A stretch of 64,000 nt of DNA from contig NC_079890.1 in assembly GCF_024868665.1 (NCBI RefSeq), forward strand, positions 1,414,925-1,478,924, given 5' to 3'. This DNA is from Triplophysa rosa (Eukaryota; Chordata; Actinopteri; Cypriniformes; Nemacheilidae). The position numbers and the translations under genes were made by a program. The notes beneath the pieces are model-generated. The model searched no databases. It saw nothing but the letters and a program-made list of their open reading frames with translations, and was not told the origin of the DNA. This document shows, in pieces, positions 1 through 14,000 of this stretch (position 1 is its first letter; every line of letters begins with the position of its first letter).

Positions 1-726
1 AAAAATCATTTCTGTTTGCTTTTTCATAACGTAAGCAGAAAGTTTACTCTGTGTTTTCTTTTCGGTTCCAAATCCAGCGGTTTAGGTAAACACCAAGGAA
101 TCCTCGCCAGATTATGCAATACTGGAAATAATCCAACGCAAACTACAACTCGTTTGTTTAAAAGCCCTCGAAACTAAAAGCCAAAAGGAGGTTTTTGTAA
201 ATCATTATGATTTCTAAACGTGCAGAACACGGGCCGAGCGTGCTAGTGGGATTACGGCAGAAGGCGGATTGGCCTACAGAAGATTACAAATCCAGTTTAA
301 TGAAAACATCACGTAACATCATCTGGTTGTGTTTTCAATCCTTTTGAAGGTCCTCGTGTTAAACTGGTGTCGGGAATCCCCCTTGTAACTGGGTTAAAGG
401 TTATCATTATGAAATGAGAGGAACTGCACGGTTGGGTCAGGTAGAGGGAGTGGCACAGGACCGGAGACGGGATGCCATTGAGGAATGGTTTGATTTGAGA
501 AGGGATAAACTCACACCTCAGGCTTAACGTCTCCCATCTCACAGTCACTTCCTGGCTTTTGAAGTCCACGCTTCTTTGAGCTCTTCGCCCTGAGCACCGG
601 TCGGTAACTCATGTGAGATCTGATCGCAGACTTTTAACTTTTCCAGCCACCACACAAGAGTCGGGTGCATTGTTTGGTCTGGTAAATAAATTTGGAGAAA
701 ATCAACAGAGCAAATGGACAAAAAAC

Positions 727-877
727 CAGTCCCCGCAGGACTTCTGCGGCCAAAAATGCTTGATTTTGCTGCAGCTTAATTTAAATTCTGCGTTAAAAAT
801 TGAACAATTAAAAACGATTACTTTTGTTTGTTTGATTATGCGTTAAATTCTGCGAACGCAAAATCCTGCAGGGACTG
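727..877. mobile_element. Short inverted-repeat element (MITE-like)
   Basis: The left end CAGTCCCCGCAGGACTTCTG and the reverse complement of the right end (CAGTCCCTGCAGGATTTTG) match closely, giving an approximately 20-bp terminal inverted repeat around 150 bp with no coding capacity. This is the architecture of a non-autonomous DNA transposon. Family not assigned. Confidence 0.6.
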
Positions 878-1545
878 AAAAACAGACAAACGCAATGCTT
901 CATTGTTGTGTTCAGGTATTTTCAGGTAAGACCAGAGTGAAAAGCCAGAGAGATTTTTCTAGAATTTGCTATCGTGTTATTGTCAAATATTGCTTTCAGG
1001 GATGGATTTTCTCACTTGATTTTATTTTTACCACACGAAAGTTTGGAAACTTCTCTCTCTACAACATGCCGCACAATTTGAGATCTCATTCTCGTCTGTA
1101 CCACAAACTGGTTTATATTGAGGCTAAAGGGTTTGTACAGTTATTAACCATAGTAAAAAAAACTAGACTTCGGAGCAAAGACTTTATGGTTTCAAAGGGC
1201 TGACCCTTGTCTTCAAAAAACAAACATTCCTCAGGATTTCTGGATTTCCGTCGTGACACGGATGTGGGATGTTTAGCAATAATAAGCAACTCCTTTTTAG
1301 TCATTCCTGCTTTTCTGTGTTTATTGGTTTTTGCTTCGACGAAATGTAAACGTACACTTTAAATGACGGTCTGAGACATAATGGACACATTCAGCTGAAA
1401 GCCGCAGAGAAATGAACGGTCCAAAGAAACCCGCAAGACCTTTCGCATGTTTGCCCTGTTACTCACTTCTGTTTCTTATATATGAGAATGTCAGTAAAGC
1501 GTTGTAGACTGGCTAATATGGAAAATATCCTGATGCTTTTTTGAA

Positions 1546-1632
1546 AGATTTTGATAACCAAACAACACAGAACCTCGCTGAGACATTTCTCAAAATATCT
1601 TGTTTTGTGTTTCACAGAGTCATTTACAGGTT
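1546..1632. repeat. Fragment of the abundant palindromic repeat
   Basis: Contains ATAACCAAACAACACAGAACC and CTGAGACATTTCTCAAAATA, the central wording shared with the copies at 8516, 39012, 42233 and 34861. Confidence 0.6.
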
Positions 1633-4109
1633 TACAATACAAACACGTGAGGGGGAATAAATGATGACGTCATTTTGATTTGTCATTTACGTACTGTATT
1701 GAAGTCATGTACAGTAGCAAAAACAGCCTGCTTAACTGTTAGAAGATGGTCATGAAAAACGAAATATAAGCACATTAAAACCAAACGCAAACTGCTCGAA
1801 GGTGCATGAATGTGTTTTATTAGTCATTTAACATGTCAAAGAGAGTTATGTAAGAGAATCATCATCATTTTTTTCAATACAAAAGAATAAACTGATTATG
1901 TAATTTCCCAGAGGAGAAAAGTTATTGTTCAGTCGTTAAAAAGTGTCCAGCACACATACAGTAGAAACTCTTTCAATAGTCTTTAACCCTTTCCTCCCAG
2001 CCTTGAAGAAAAGTTGCCGGCTAGCTTCAGAATTTTTCATCATATTCACAAAACTTTGTATGCCTATTTTGTCACGTAAATATTCAAACATTTAATGTAC
2101 TTTCTCCAGATCAGATTGAAGGGAAAAAGCTCATGCCAAATTGTACTCCAGACAATGGGTGACTATTCTGAAGAAAGAGTAGATACTTCATTAGTTTAGC
2201 GTTCCATGCGTGATGTGTTTGAATGATTAACTCAAAACATCTGCGATATTTCTTATAAAATGTTGACTCAGAATGTCATATTTACATTTTCTGTATAATA
2301 GAAGTAAAATCAGGTCTTGTCCTTTTAGACATGGTCCATCTTGTGTGTTTCCAGTGTTTTTCAGGGAACCTTCGTGGACAAGAGGAGATCTAGTAATAAT
2401 GTACACTGTTTGTGTTTGTTTACGGTTCATGTTTATCACATTTTCTTACGAAACAAACACATCTATTCAATCTTTAAACAATTGAGATATTAAAGAGAGC
2501 TTATTGGCGGATTTTCTTGGCGATGGATGGCCGTGTGTGTTTCTCGGAGAGCTTTTAAGGGATGAAAGCTGAACACTTCACACACTTTGTTTGTTTACAC
2601 GTCGGTTTCTTGTGAATCGAGTTTCTTTCTTATTGTGGGAAACTGGAGAAATGGGGAAAACGCGAGCACCATCCTAGTTCCCCTGCTCAGTTTGTTTGTT
2701 TGTAAGATATAGTGAGGTTGTGAATTCTGAAAGAGACTGCTGTGTTTGTCATTGGAGACGGTGAAAGCAGCTAACAAAGAATTGATCCGGGTTCAGCCGG
2801 ACTGCTGAGCTGGTACATCTGCGCTTCTGCCTGTGTGCGCAAAACACTCTTTATGAGCTAACGGTAAATTAACCCCAGAGAAATAATCAGGAAAATATCT
2901 CTGCGCCGTGTGTATTTAGGCACGAGTCCGTCTGGCAGGACCCTGCAGCTCCGAGCTGTGTTTGATCCCACAAACGCTGAGTCCAACAAAACTAGTGATG
3001 TCATCGCTCTGTGGGGCCGACCCTCTGACCTCTACGGAGTTCTGCATGACAGCACTATAAAACACATCTTAATATCTCTCCATGTGAGTTAATACGCATT
3101 CCTGGTGTTGTTCTAACAAAAACGTTTGCAAATCTATTAAAACGAAAAACTTGTGCGGTTTTTCACCCTTTGTTCCATTTCTGATGGAAATCAAATGACA
3201 TCCATTGTTCTTGTTTAAAATGCTGTGCTAATATTATGTCTTTCTTTAAAATAATAATTTAATGCATTGTACTGTATATATGAACTTCTAAAAATATTTA
3301 AAGTTGGCATAGTTAATGTAATTTACTACTTATTACTTCTAATAAGTCATGTATCTGTAGTTTTTTCATCCAGACAATCGTTACAATTTTGACTTGTACA
3401 GATTACGTTCCATAACCTCGCAGCGATCCATTCAAATAACTTCCCCAGCGTGTTACACTGCATAATACGAGTGCAGAGTTTTGTGAAGTGTAAATCAATG
3501 AGATGACAGACACGGCACAGATAATTACAGCTCTTGTGTAAGTATGCATGACTGTAAAAGAATGAAGACATGTAGAGTTAAAAAGGAATTCAGGACAACA
3601 TCTGGTTTCCAATCAACCTGCTGTTTTTATTTGCTATTCAAGGGAAATAATTTTGCCATCATAGATTTCCGGCACGACCCATTCATTTACAGAGTTTCCG
3701 ACTCTGGAAGTTTGATTCCATCTGTAAAGAACTGTGTTAGAGTTTTTTTCCCGCAAGCGCTTTTTCAAAAAGTATTTCCGAACATTTTTGCAAAGCTTTC
3801 ATGGTCCCAAAATATTCAAACATTTGACATTAAAAAACAGAGCCTTTGCTTTTAAACATTTTTATCTAAACGGAGATTAGATAAACAAAAGATTAACACA
3901 GTGATCAAAACATACAATAGATTGAGTATTTGCCTGTTTTTTTATGTAGATGCTGTACTCTTTTAGAAGATGCGTAACAGCTCCTCCTGTTGAAAACATA
4001 GAAAGCCAGAAAAACAATATTATTCTTTTTGCAGATACATCTACAATAATGTCTAGTTTTATATCAAAATGCTTTCTTCTGTCCTGTCCCAGTGGAACGT
4101 GTTTCTGTC

Positions 4110-4640
4110 ACGGTTTGCAGACAGAACCCAAACGCAGACAGCAGTGAAGGGGTTAACAGAAAATATTAAAATGTAAAACAAAAACCCACGATGGGGGAAC
4201 AAACACGATAACAAAAAGACTTCTCAAAAAGGCAAACAAAAACTTCCCACTAGGGGGCAAAACAAGAACTAAAGCAAAAACTCACAATAAGGGACAAGGC
4301 AGGGACGAGGCAGGGCAAGGCAGGAACAAGATACTCTAGACAGGGACTAATCACGAACAGGGTATGAAGAACGAACTGACAAGGGACAAAGAGAAACTGG
4401 GGCTACAAATAGGGAACACTAACGAGGGAAGTTAACAAGGGGCAGGTGAGGAGAATCAAACACTAACGGGAAGATTACATGGGGCAGGTGAGGGGATTGA
4501 AACACTAATGGGACAATGACGGGGAAACCAGGGGGTGGGGCCAAAGCACGAGACAAGAAGACAATGTCGTAACAAACAGCCACGTGTCTCCACACAAGAC
4601 ATAACACACACAAGACATGGTATTGTCATGACCCTGTCCA
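4110..4640. repeat. Purine-rich dispersed repeat with internal degenerate tandems
   Basis: Internally repetitive: GGGGCAGGTGAGG occurs twice with related spacing (around 4439 and 4482), and GGCAGGGAC-like units recur at 4290-4330. The + strand is strongly G/A-rich. No coding capability. Probably a mobile-element remnant; boundaries are approximate. Confidence 0.5.
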
Positions 4641-4698
4641 CAAAACTAGAAATTTCAAGACAAGGAGGACAGGACCTTGACAGTTTCAGAACAAAGTC

Positions 4699-5061
4699 TT
4701 TAAAGCAACACTATGTAGTTTTTCGACCTTAAAATAATGTCTCTAAAATTATTTCAGTTTTAAAACAACTCTTAACTGGACGAATTCTACTGCCGCTGCT
4801 ACCTGAGCAGCCTCATAGCGGCTACAACCACACTCCGTAATTTATGTGTTCGGGTCGTTACACAAAGCCCTGCCCATCCCCTGCCTGCGGAAGAGTTTCC
4901 AAAGGACGTTTCTGCATTCACCGGTTCCATCAGCTTAGTAAACAAATTCACATGTATTGTGCTGCCCATGTTGACTTTATTTACGACACTGGTAACAGAC
5001 AATTGCGCTTATCAACCACAAGGGGGACCCCATGAGCTAATGTTCCGTACTGTTGCTTTAA
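4699..5061. mobile_element. MITE-like element with TAAAGCAACA termini
   Basis: Begins TAAAGCAACACTATGTAG and ends CTGTTGCTTTA, whose reverse complement starts TAAAGCAACAG. Length about 363 bp, no coding capacity. Terminal inverted repeats of about 11 bp indicate a non-autonomous DNA transposon. Confidence 0.6.
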
Positions 5062-5149
5062 GTAAGCGATAGTAAGTTGACTACTCGCACTTTTTATTCT
5101 GAGTCTGCCATTCATGTTTCCTAAGATGTTGAACATTTGACAAAGTCTA

Positions 5150-5440
5150 TTCAGAATCGTTAGTTACATGAACTAACAATGAACAATATGTCTGCGGCAT
5201 TTATTAATCTGAATAATTTCAACATTTACTCATACACATCTAAATCGCATCTGTTTTATCTGTTAACATTAGTTAATAAACAACGAATTAACATTAGCAA
5301 TAAACAATTGTATTAACCACCATTAACAAAGCCTAATACAAGTTGTAAAACTATATTGCTCATTGTTAGTTCATGTTGGCAAATGTGTTTACTGATGTTA
5401 ATGAGTGTGATGTTATTGTAAAATGTTACCAGATGTTGCG
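5150..5440. repeat. Copy of the ATG/TTAGTTCATGTT AT-rich dispersed repeat
   Basis: Shares words such as GTTAGTTCATGTTGGC, AACATTAG and AAATGTTACC with the better preserved copy at 14532-14990 and the fragment at 11100-11250. Confidence 0.5.
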
Positions 5441-6901
5441 TATGTAGGTAGACAGCTCACTGCTGTACATTTTGCTTATATTCCAGCAGTCATACTGTAT
5501 GTTAATGTAATCATTGTTTCAATAACACAACTTCCATGGTTTTCCTGCACTGATGAAAGTGGATGGAGCTTTAAGGTTTAAAATGTTCGATTTTAAACAT
5601 GTGAGGAAAATCCTGTAGGCCTACAGGGGGATCGCCGGTGTTTTTATCACGTTGTTATAATAACCAACTGTCTTTTAACAAGCAAACATTGCATCTGCCA
5701 ACATCTGCGTGTCTGTGCGTGTACAGATAGGTCTGTCAAGTGAATTTGTGTCTAAGCGTGTCACTTTAATGCATGATTTTTAATATAATTTAGATACGCC
5801 TTTCATTGATTCTGGCTGTCGTTGTGTGAAGTAACTGTCTTCCAAAACCTAGAAGATGCCAACAATTCAGTTTCCGTCTCACACTTCTCGTCAAGATGTT
5901 TGATTTGGGTTTAATTCTGTGCAATTCCCAATAAAAATGAAACATCAGGACACGGCTCATTTTTATGCTTGGCATCGCTTGCATTAAAAGCATGCTATCA
6001 GATGGGATTCGGTCCATTCAGATTGATGTTTTTTAGAGGTTTGACAGGCACACCTGTCGTGTCTGTCTGTGCTTGCTCCCCACGGCCTTCAATCATGATA
6101 CATACAGGAATAACTGCTGCTTGAGTATTAACAGCTGCTGGCGTGACACGCTGTCCAGCTAAATGTGCCGTATCATCAGACACATCAGTTTTCCCTCAAA
6201 AAGAACCTATGTTTTTAGTCTAAACGAAAATGACACGCGTGCCATACAGGACACATGCTCTTGATCTTTCAGTAATACGGATTTATAGCATGTTTTAGTT
6301 TTAGCATGTGGGCTGAATTTCTTTTATTATTGATTTCATTTACGCGGGTCACATGCTAAGTGAGATGTGTGGGTTTGGTCCAGCGTCAGACACAAACCGG
6401 GTGTTTTTACAGACACAAGAAAGGTGGATAGGTGATAGGCCGTGATAATGACGAGACGTAAACGCTGCTCTAGAAGCACTTCTGGTTTCAGTTTATCAGC
6501 TATTTATTTAACATTAAGTAAATCTTACAAATGTTCTGATTCTGTTGAAAATGTTCTGTTGGCTGTATTTTGTTCTAACACTTGCGCGGTGTTAAAAAAA
6601 CTGAAACAGGAAGTGCGTCTGGAGTTGTTTACATCTTGCAAAATGGTCTGTATACCCTCAGATGTTATATACAGTATGTGGCTTCATTCAATTTTGGCGT
6701 TACAAACTCTGTGTTACATTGTGTGTTTGCTTTAAGACTGCATAGAAAATCCAATAATTGTCATATCGGTATATTATAATATGTGTTGGTCATATTCTGT
6801 GTCATACAGTTCAACTCAATTATGTCATAATAACGAAATAATATATCGTTAAAAGGAAATGTTTTCTCATAATAATAACTTTTTATTTCGTTAAAACAAT
6901 A

Positions 6902-7440
6902 TGGGCCCTATCGTACACCAGGCGCAAGGCACGGCGCAAGTGTTTTTGTTAGTTTCAGCCCGACGCAGTTCTCATTTTCCCGTCCTGCGCCACGTTGTTT
7001 AAATAGCAAATGCATTTGCACACATTTGTGCGCCCATGGGCGCGTGTTGGTCTAAAAAAGAGGTGTGTTCAGGCGCATTGTTGGCGCGTTGCTATTTTCA
7101 GGAACTGAAAATATACTGCGCCTTAGAGCAACTCAAACCTTGCTCTAAAGTCAATGGCGCAATATTTAAATGCATTATTTAAAGAGCGCGTTAGTAGAAA
7201 ATGCGCCTCTGGGCGGGTCCACAACGTGCGTTCACTTTGGTTATTACACAAAGGGAAGCGCAGCAGCACACAAACATTTTTAAATATGAAACAATAAAAG
7301 ATTAAAATGTTAAAGATTGTTACTGTGTACAGAAATATACTGTGTACAGAAATCGGGTGCGCCGACCGTCTAGACAAACGACCGAAAAAATTGCGGTTTC
7401 GGACATGCACTGAGTGCACCTGTGCCGTGCTCTTAAGACT
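6902..7440. mobile_element. CG-rich GGCGCA element, copy 1
   Basis: Starts GGGCCCTATCGTACACCAGG and is near-identical at its left end to 11457-11790 (shared GACGCAGTTCTCATTTTCCC and GTTTAAATAGCAAATGCATT). Its right part resembles the other copy (GGACATGCACTGAGTGCACC, GCCGTGC) but the terminal GGGCCC is missing. It also carries unrelated inserted sequence. Confidence 0.6.
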
Positions 7441-7896
7441 CTTATTTTTACTTTCTTCTCGGTTTGAGTCGCATTTTATTTGCATTAAGCCATGTTTGCA
7501 AGATACAGTGAACAGAACAGCTCAGCTTAAAACACGGCCACTGGTACAAAATGCGTTAACGAGAAAATGTATCGTTTAACTACATATTATGTCATAATTA
7601 TAACATCATTTGGTGGAAACAATAAATTGTATGTGGCAGGCAATGCGCCACTGTACATTGGCATAGAAGTGCGACCAAAGTTACAAACCAAAGAGACAAA
7701 AACAAGTATGTTACGCTTCAAAACCAAATGAAATCATCAGATGTTAAACATGAACATAAAACATAAATGCGCATACAAAACAATCTAAGACAGCTAAAAG
7801 ATGGTCACGGTGACTGTACCTTTAAGAATGAAAGTGTCAAATGTATGGTTCAGATGTTCATTGTGGTGTCATTGTAAAGCTTTGGTCTTCTTCCAG

Positions 7897-8002
7897 GAAT
7901 TGCTTATCTGGGCGGCACCTGCAGTCCCAAGAGGAAGTGTGTACTGGCGGAGGACAACGGACTCAACCTGGCCTTCACCATCGCTCATGAGCTGGGACAC
8001 AA
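7897..8002 (+). CDS. adamts17: adamts17 exon e1: catalytic domain with zinc-binding HELGH
   Basis: 106 bp, acceptor TTCCAG and donor GTGAGT. Starts with the last two bases of a Gly codon, then reads [14 protein letters not shown] and ends ...FTIAHELGH plus two bases of Asn. The two His and the Glu of the HExxH zinc site lie here; the third zinc His is in the next exon. The downstream intron has phase 2. This is the first recognisable exon in the window; the preceding exon of the family should end in a Cys-containing ...EPCD-like segment, which I could not find in 1-7896. Confidence 0.95.
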
Positions 8003-11000
8003 GTGAGTCCAAACCATTCGCACATCTTCAATGCCATCCATCAGATTTCACATGATGATGTGATAAAGAAGACTTTTGGCCACAAACACAAATTCCGTTG
8101 TCATTTACTTTCCGCTAAGACTTTCTTTCAAATAACACAAAGGACATTGATCAGATTATTGTGCTGTATATTTTTTTTTACATAATATGAGCATATTGTA
8201 AATAAACTGTCACACTCCAAAAACTTAAATAGTACACCATGACAGCACAAGTCCAAAAGAAAAAACAGCATGAAAGCATTGTGTGAGGAATAGCTCAAAT
8301 GAGTTATTTACTGTAAATGGCTGCATGTGCGTATTTAAACTGATTTGACGTCAATAAATGTTAACGTGTTTTTTTCACAGGATGCTGTAATCTTTACTGG
8401 CACATAAATGATGCACAGTCAAGAAAACAATCAGAGAATTGGACATCATTAGAAGATGTAATAATGACATCCCACTTTCCTATAGAAAGTAAGGTGTTTT
8501 TAACCCAGCTCATATTTAAAGGGACAGTGCACCCAAAAAAGTTCTCTTCATGTGGTTGTAAATCTGTATGTGACTCTTTCTTCAGTGGAACACAGAAGAT
8601 ATTTTGTGTTCATATACAATGGAAGTCAATGGGGTTCAATGTTGTTTGGTTACCAACATTCTACGAAATATCTACTTTTGTGTTCTGCTGAAGAAAGCTA
8701 TACAGGTTGGTGACTCTTCTTCACATATGTGTACAAATCTCGTATAAATTTGAAATGGAAACCGCTCTTCACCTGTTGTTTTTTTGACAGCGGGCTACTC
8801 ATGTGATGTAGAACATCGGGTGATTTAGAAACCACAAACCGACTCAAACCTCCATCCTCGCCATGTACAGTACGTCTATTGAAATTCCTTAATGGAACAT
8901 GCTGCTAAGCATTTCACGTTCACACATCATTCACATGAACTATTGGAGTACGAGCTTCACCCGTGTTACTCAATCGCTGTTCTTCACAATCGCTCCCTTT
9001 GATGTCTTTGCTAGCATAAAGCCTGCTTTGATGAAACAATGATGGGCAGCCAACACCATAATACATCTGGAGAAATGGCCACGTGTCTTTTGTAGCAGTG
9101 CCAGACTCAGTTATCGCTTTACCTGCTCAAGTAACGTTCAGCGAGACACCGCGCCAAAGTCGGCTTTAATGCCCGGCTGTAATGAGCTGGCATGGAGCTC
9201 GCCCGACTGGTGCCGATAGCGTACAGACGGTGCCGCGTGGCTAGCTCAGTCATCACGCGCACACAGAGCTCCATTGTCTTAAAAAGCGATTGAAGTTTGT
9301 TAAGCTTTTATGTGCACTTGTACCTTTACAATAAAAACTACAGCGAGACGTGTCAAGCAGTCGCCAGGACTAGCGTCTCTGTCGGCATGACATTTACTGG
9401 CTCCAGTTAAGTTACGCACGACAATGTTTTGCTCTGTCTAGTCGTACGCTCCTCGACGCCTCAGCTAAATTTCTCATCTTTTATCCTGAGCGCGTCTGGA
9501 GGAACGTAGCCGTGACCTCTTGATTCGGTTTGAAGGTTTAATGAGCATCTCGTTTCAGCACCGCTTCATTTGTCTTACTTCATCAAGACGTCAATGTTCA
9601 TTTTTTACGATAATACCAGCCGCTGGAATATAATTATCTTCATCTCTGAACATCGGCAAAACACTAATGGGGTTCGCCTTATTGATCAACTCATTCAAAA
9701 TGAAAATATCTGCGAAGGCATTCACGCTGTCATGTTTTAGTCCACCCACAATCCCTCATTAGAGAGTTGTCACTGGCTGATCATTAGTAGAAGATAAATG
9801 TATTTCTTTGCAATGAATGCATGTACTTTTTGCTAGCGTAGGTCGTATAATAATAGTCAATAATCCAATAGTCAGTTTCAGTGAAAGAAATACTGTAATA
9901 ATTTCCCTTGTGTGTTATTTTTCAGTCCGACAGTTTTCACTGGGGAACAATAAGACACGTACACTTATGCCATGGTTAAGCTAGACTTTCCGTTCCATTG
10001 ACTTCTATTCGTATGCATGAAAAAATATGCATTTTGTTGAATTTCAAAAGTCAAATTTGGTGAACTCTGCGAATTCATATCATGTGATGACGTGTGACCA
10101 ATAGAAGATTGATATGCCCAGGTGTGACCTTTTCAGCTGGAGGAAATGCTAATAATATTATTATCGTACAATCCAATTTCAAACAGTATAGCTTTAAAAT
10201 AACGAAAACCGCAAATACGTCTGAATCCATAATGTTTAAATAAAAACTTTTTTTGAACGTTTTTCCTGGATGCTGCCCATACATGCAGGGCTCTGCGTAG
10301 AAATGATGCATTCTGAAAGTTTAGCGTGACTGCAGTATTACCTGAAAGAAGGTGCATAAGCATGTTCTGTAGACCAGAATATCATACCCTAACTTGAGGG
10401 TGGGCTTATTAAATAACACGATTGTTATGCCCCCGATAGAAAAAGAGGGGAGAATGAGAGGTGCGTTGCTACAACACTTTTTATTCCAAAATCCCAATCG
10501 CAAAATTAGCCACAAAGCCATCTCAAATGCCGGAAGTCCAAAACGGCAAAGTACTACGGTAGGTCTAGACATCCGTCCTTCAGAGGTTTTGACGAATTAC
10601 ATAAAAGGTCGCCTGCTAGGCATTCCATGGAAAAGTCGGTGAATCCCGGTTTGGAAAGAAACCAAGCCGCTTTTAAAGACATGGGCACGCATGTGCAACA
10701 GTGTACCTATAGATGGAGCCCAGAGAACACGGCAGAGAAGAAGCGAAGCGTCGCGGCCATGACAACGATGCATCAAATAACAATAAATTAAATATTTGTT
10801 TTATTAAAATGCTGTAGGTTATCTTGATGATTAAAGGGATACTCTGGCAAAAAATGAAAATTCTGTCATGAATTACTCACCCTCAACCCTAGGACCTCCG
10901 TTCATCTTCGGAACATAAAATCTGGTAGCCCTCTGACTCCCCCGTAGACTGCAGAAAGTGAGTAAAGACATCGTAGAAATAGTCTATGTGACTCCAGTTG

Positions 11001-14000
11001 TTCAGCCTTAACGATATAAAGCGACGAGGATACTTTTTGTGCGCAAACAACCAAAATAATGACTTCTCAACGTGCGTCCGGACAACCACGCGACGTCGTT
11101 ACTTATAAAAGTGTATTAGTAAACGCTGAAATGAACATGAAGTAAGATAAATAAATGCTCTAGAAGTATTCTTCAGTGTTAGTTCATGTTAGCTAATGCG
11201 TTACTGTATTTGTTGAAAAATACAACCTTGTTGTAAAGTGTTAGCATATTTGATTATAAAACTACGTGTATTTAGCGATTGTCATGTATCCATTTAAACA
11301 TACAGATCTGTCTGCCAAGTTTAAATATGGTGAAACAATTATTGGTTCTCGCGCAGCTTGTGACAAAACACACAAATGACTGCTAGTCGCAATGCAGGCG
11401 AGAACCAGTAGGATTACTATATCAAGTTATTGACATGCCGCCATTTTTAAACATAGTGGGCCCTATTGTACACCTGGCGCAAGGCGCAGCGCAAGTGTTT
11501 TTGCTAGTTTCCACCCGACGCAGTTCTCATTTTCCCGTCCTTCGCCGCGTTGTTTAAATAGCAAATGCATTTGCGCTCATTTGTGCTTGTCATGTAGATG
11601 ATCTGCTCTCGCGCTTTAACCTCACGACGCACGAGTAGATGCGTTTCCTCTCTGGAGAAGCGTCCAGTCTTTGCTCTTGCAAATTCCGCCGTGTAAGTAG
11701 CGAATCCAAAAGTAGATTCGGACACGCCCTGAGTGCATCTGCGCCGTGCGCTTTAAACCATGCGCTTCGATCGTGAAAATAGGGCCCAGTGTGTTAATCA
11801 GTTTGTTTATGGATACTCAATAAATCAATTGCAGAATAAGCTCAATAAATGTAAACATGACAGTGACAGTATGTTCATTATGGTTTAAACCTACAACCTC
11901 GGTTACCAAATGGTTGTGCGTATCTTTCAGGTTCTGTGTATTATCTGATGTTTGACGTATGAAGACTCTTTATCTGTCTAACAGTGTTATTAGCTTGGCA
12001 GTAAAACAGTTTTCCCCTCTTAAACAAATACATCCCCACAGACGTTTGGCTTCCTCACAGAACCGCCCGCTATTGTTTAAGTTAAAGAGGTGTGCGTGTG
12101 AGAGGTGAGGTTTAGATTGTGTTCTTATTAACTACATCACTCCATTAACTTCAAAAGTCACCCGTCCATATCAAAGCTGTAACGTTCATGTGTTTCTCCT
12201 GATGTCTGTTGTGCGTTTGGATTTTATTGCCTCGGCTGAGAGACGCACCCTGGAAATCCACACACTTCTCTTTATTAGATCCTGTGATCACTGCCGCCGC
12301 TTTAGTTTTGCTTGTTGTTCTTAATTTGGGAAAAGTAGGTCAGTGCTTGAGAGAAAGTGTACTGTTGCCTTTAATTCTGACTCGTTTCTGTTTGGTTTGG
12401 TTGGGTTTACAGTTTAAAGGCATCAATACGCATTCGTATTTTTTGCGTCAGCATCAAAGATCATGTTTAACAAGCATTATAGCATGTATTGTATGTTTTC
12501 AGCGGGTCGGCACGGGTTTGATTTAAGTACAGAAATGTACAAAAATCACAATACAGTTCATTTTTTGCTGGTATTTAACGAAACAAGCGAAAATATACAA
12601 CGAGAAAGAAGAATAACACAAACAGAATAAAATTAAAACGATTCACTTAGTAAAAAAAACGTTATTCTTTCTTATCCGCTTCCTTTAGAAATGAATTAGC
12701 TGCTAGTTTTCATTGACAGTGTCAGAGTTTTTGTTCAAGTTTAAGTTTAGCTTTCTGGCACAAACCTCTCATGTGGGTGGGCTCGTTTACTTTCATTGGC
12801 TGTAATATTCTGATTGACAGCTTCATGACCAGTAAGTGTAGACTTTTGGAGAGCGATCTTGTTGTGGTTATCTGTTTATTTGTTTCAACGAAAGGTCATT
12901 CCTGATATTGTTCTTTGTTTATGTTGATGTTTTTTTGTGTTGTTAGCATGGGCATAAGCCACGACGACGATCATGCCACTTGCACAGGCCACTCCCACAT
13001 CATGTCTGGTGAATGGGTCAAAGGTCGTAACCCCAGTGACCTCTCCTGGTCCACCTGCAGTCGTGACGACCTGGAAAAGTTCCTCAGGTGAGATTGGGTA
13101 CAGACGCACACATACGTTAGTCTCTCACCGCATGAGGAAACTCATGATGTTTTACGCTTTGAAAATCACAGTCACCCCTGCTGTGTGGAAGCCTGCGATT
13201 TTCTGGCTTTTGATTGGCTCTCACACAGCGGGATTATTTTACACGGCGGTATCATTGACTATAAAGGCCAAGGATCATCACATTCACAGGTGATTCACAG
13301 CTGCTGTTTCTCTGATGAGGACTCAAATGCCACAATAATTTAGAACATTTTCAATGGGTCTAGCTAAAAAAAGTTGCACAAGATGGCGCCGGTGAGCTTT
13401 TGCGACGCAAGGGTCGGCAAACTAATTTTTGGTCGTATAACACTATCGAGTTGTTTTGGCTCAACGAAGTGCTCAGTAATGTAAAGAGGATCTGTCATAT
13501 CGCTGAGATATTACTTTCTTCTTTATATCTAAAAAACACCCAAATCCTCCTTTACCCATACATTGTTATACGACCGGAAATTAGTTTAACCTTAGTTTAA
13601 CCAAAACCTCACCGGCGCCATCTTGTGCAACTTGCGAATTCCATCTTTTGTTCAATTCAAGAAATAGCGCGATTAAAATGTAAAACTGTAGTGCACAAGT
13701 TGGTGTGGATGCTAATATTGTTATCATTATCTTTATAGTTAATCTTATTGGTGTAACCTGGCCATCAAAAAACACTAGCAGTCCCTGTGAAGACTCTACT
13801 GATTGCTGATTGGCTCCTTCATTTGGAAGGCGGGGCTTTTCTTTTCTTTGAGATCGCCGCACTTTCCTCCACTCGTAGTAAAACCAGTGAACCGTCTTGT
13901 TATATCTAGAGTCTGTTTCTCAGCATCTTATTTTCTTTCAGATCCAAGGCCAGTTCCTGTCTGTTGCACACAGACCCGCGTAACCGCTTCCTCATTCATC

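Larger units (their letters stand above)
1..7896 (+). other. adamts17: Upstream intron of adamts17 (partial)
   Basis: No exon recognisable on either strand. The next upstream exon should encode the catalytic segment before IAYLGG and was looked for without success. Contents include a short inverted-repeat element (727-877), a palindromic-repeat fragment (1546-1632), a purine-rich repeat (4110-4640), a 363-bp element (4699-5061), an AT-rich repeat copy (5150-5440) and a CG-rich element (6902-7440). The other stretches show nothing identifiable. Confidence 0.8.
8003..12946 (+). other. adamts17: adamts17 intron between e1 and e2 (4.9 kb)
   Basis: Interrupts the Asn codon of HELGHN (phase 2). 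Contains palindromic-repeat pieces at 8516-8697 and 10831-11100, an AT-rich repeat piece at 11100-11250 and a CG-rich element at 11457-11790. No other exon or RNA gene seen in the rest. Confidence 0.8.

Noticed and set aside
2910..3092. 60-codon ORF with plausible composition (SPSGRTLQLRAVFDP)
   Set aside because: No family recognised, no splice context and no conserved motif; most likely chance in an intron.
1..7896. Upstream adamts17 exons
   Set aside because: Looked on the + strand for a segment encoding the catalytic part before IAYLGG followed by a phase-1 donor. None was found, so it is presumed to lie outside the window.
10394..10642. 82-codon ORF with [16 protein letters not shown]
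   Set aside because: No homology recognised; the opposite strand is also open, and the stretch adjoins repeats.
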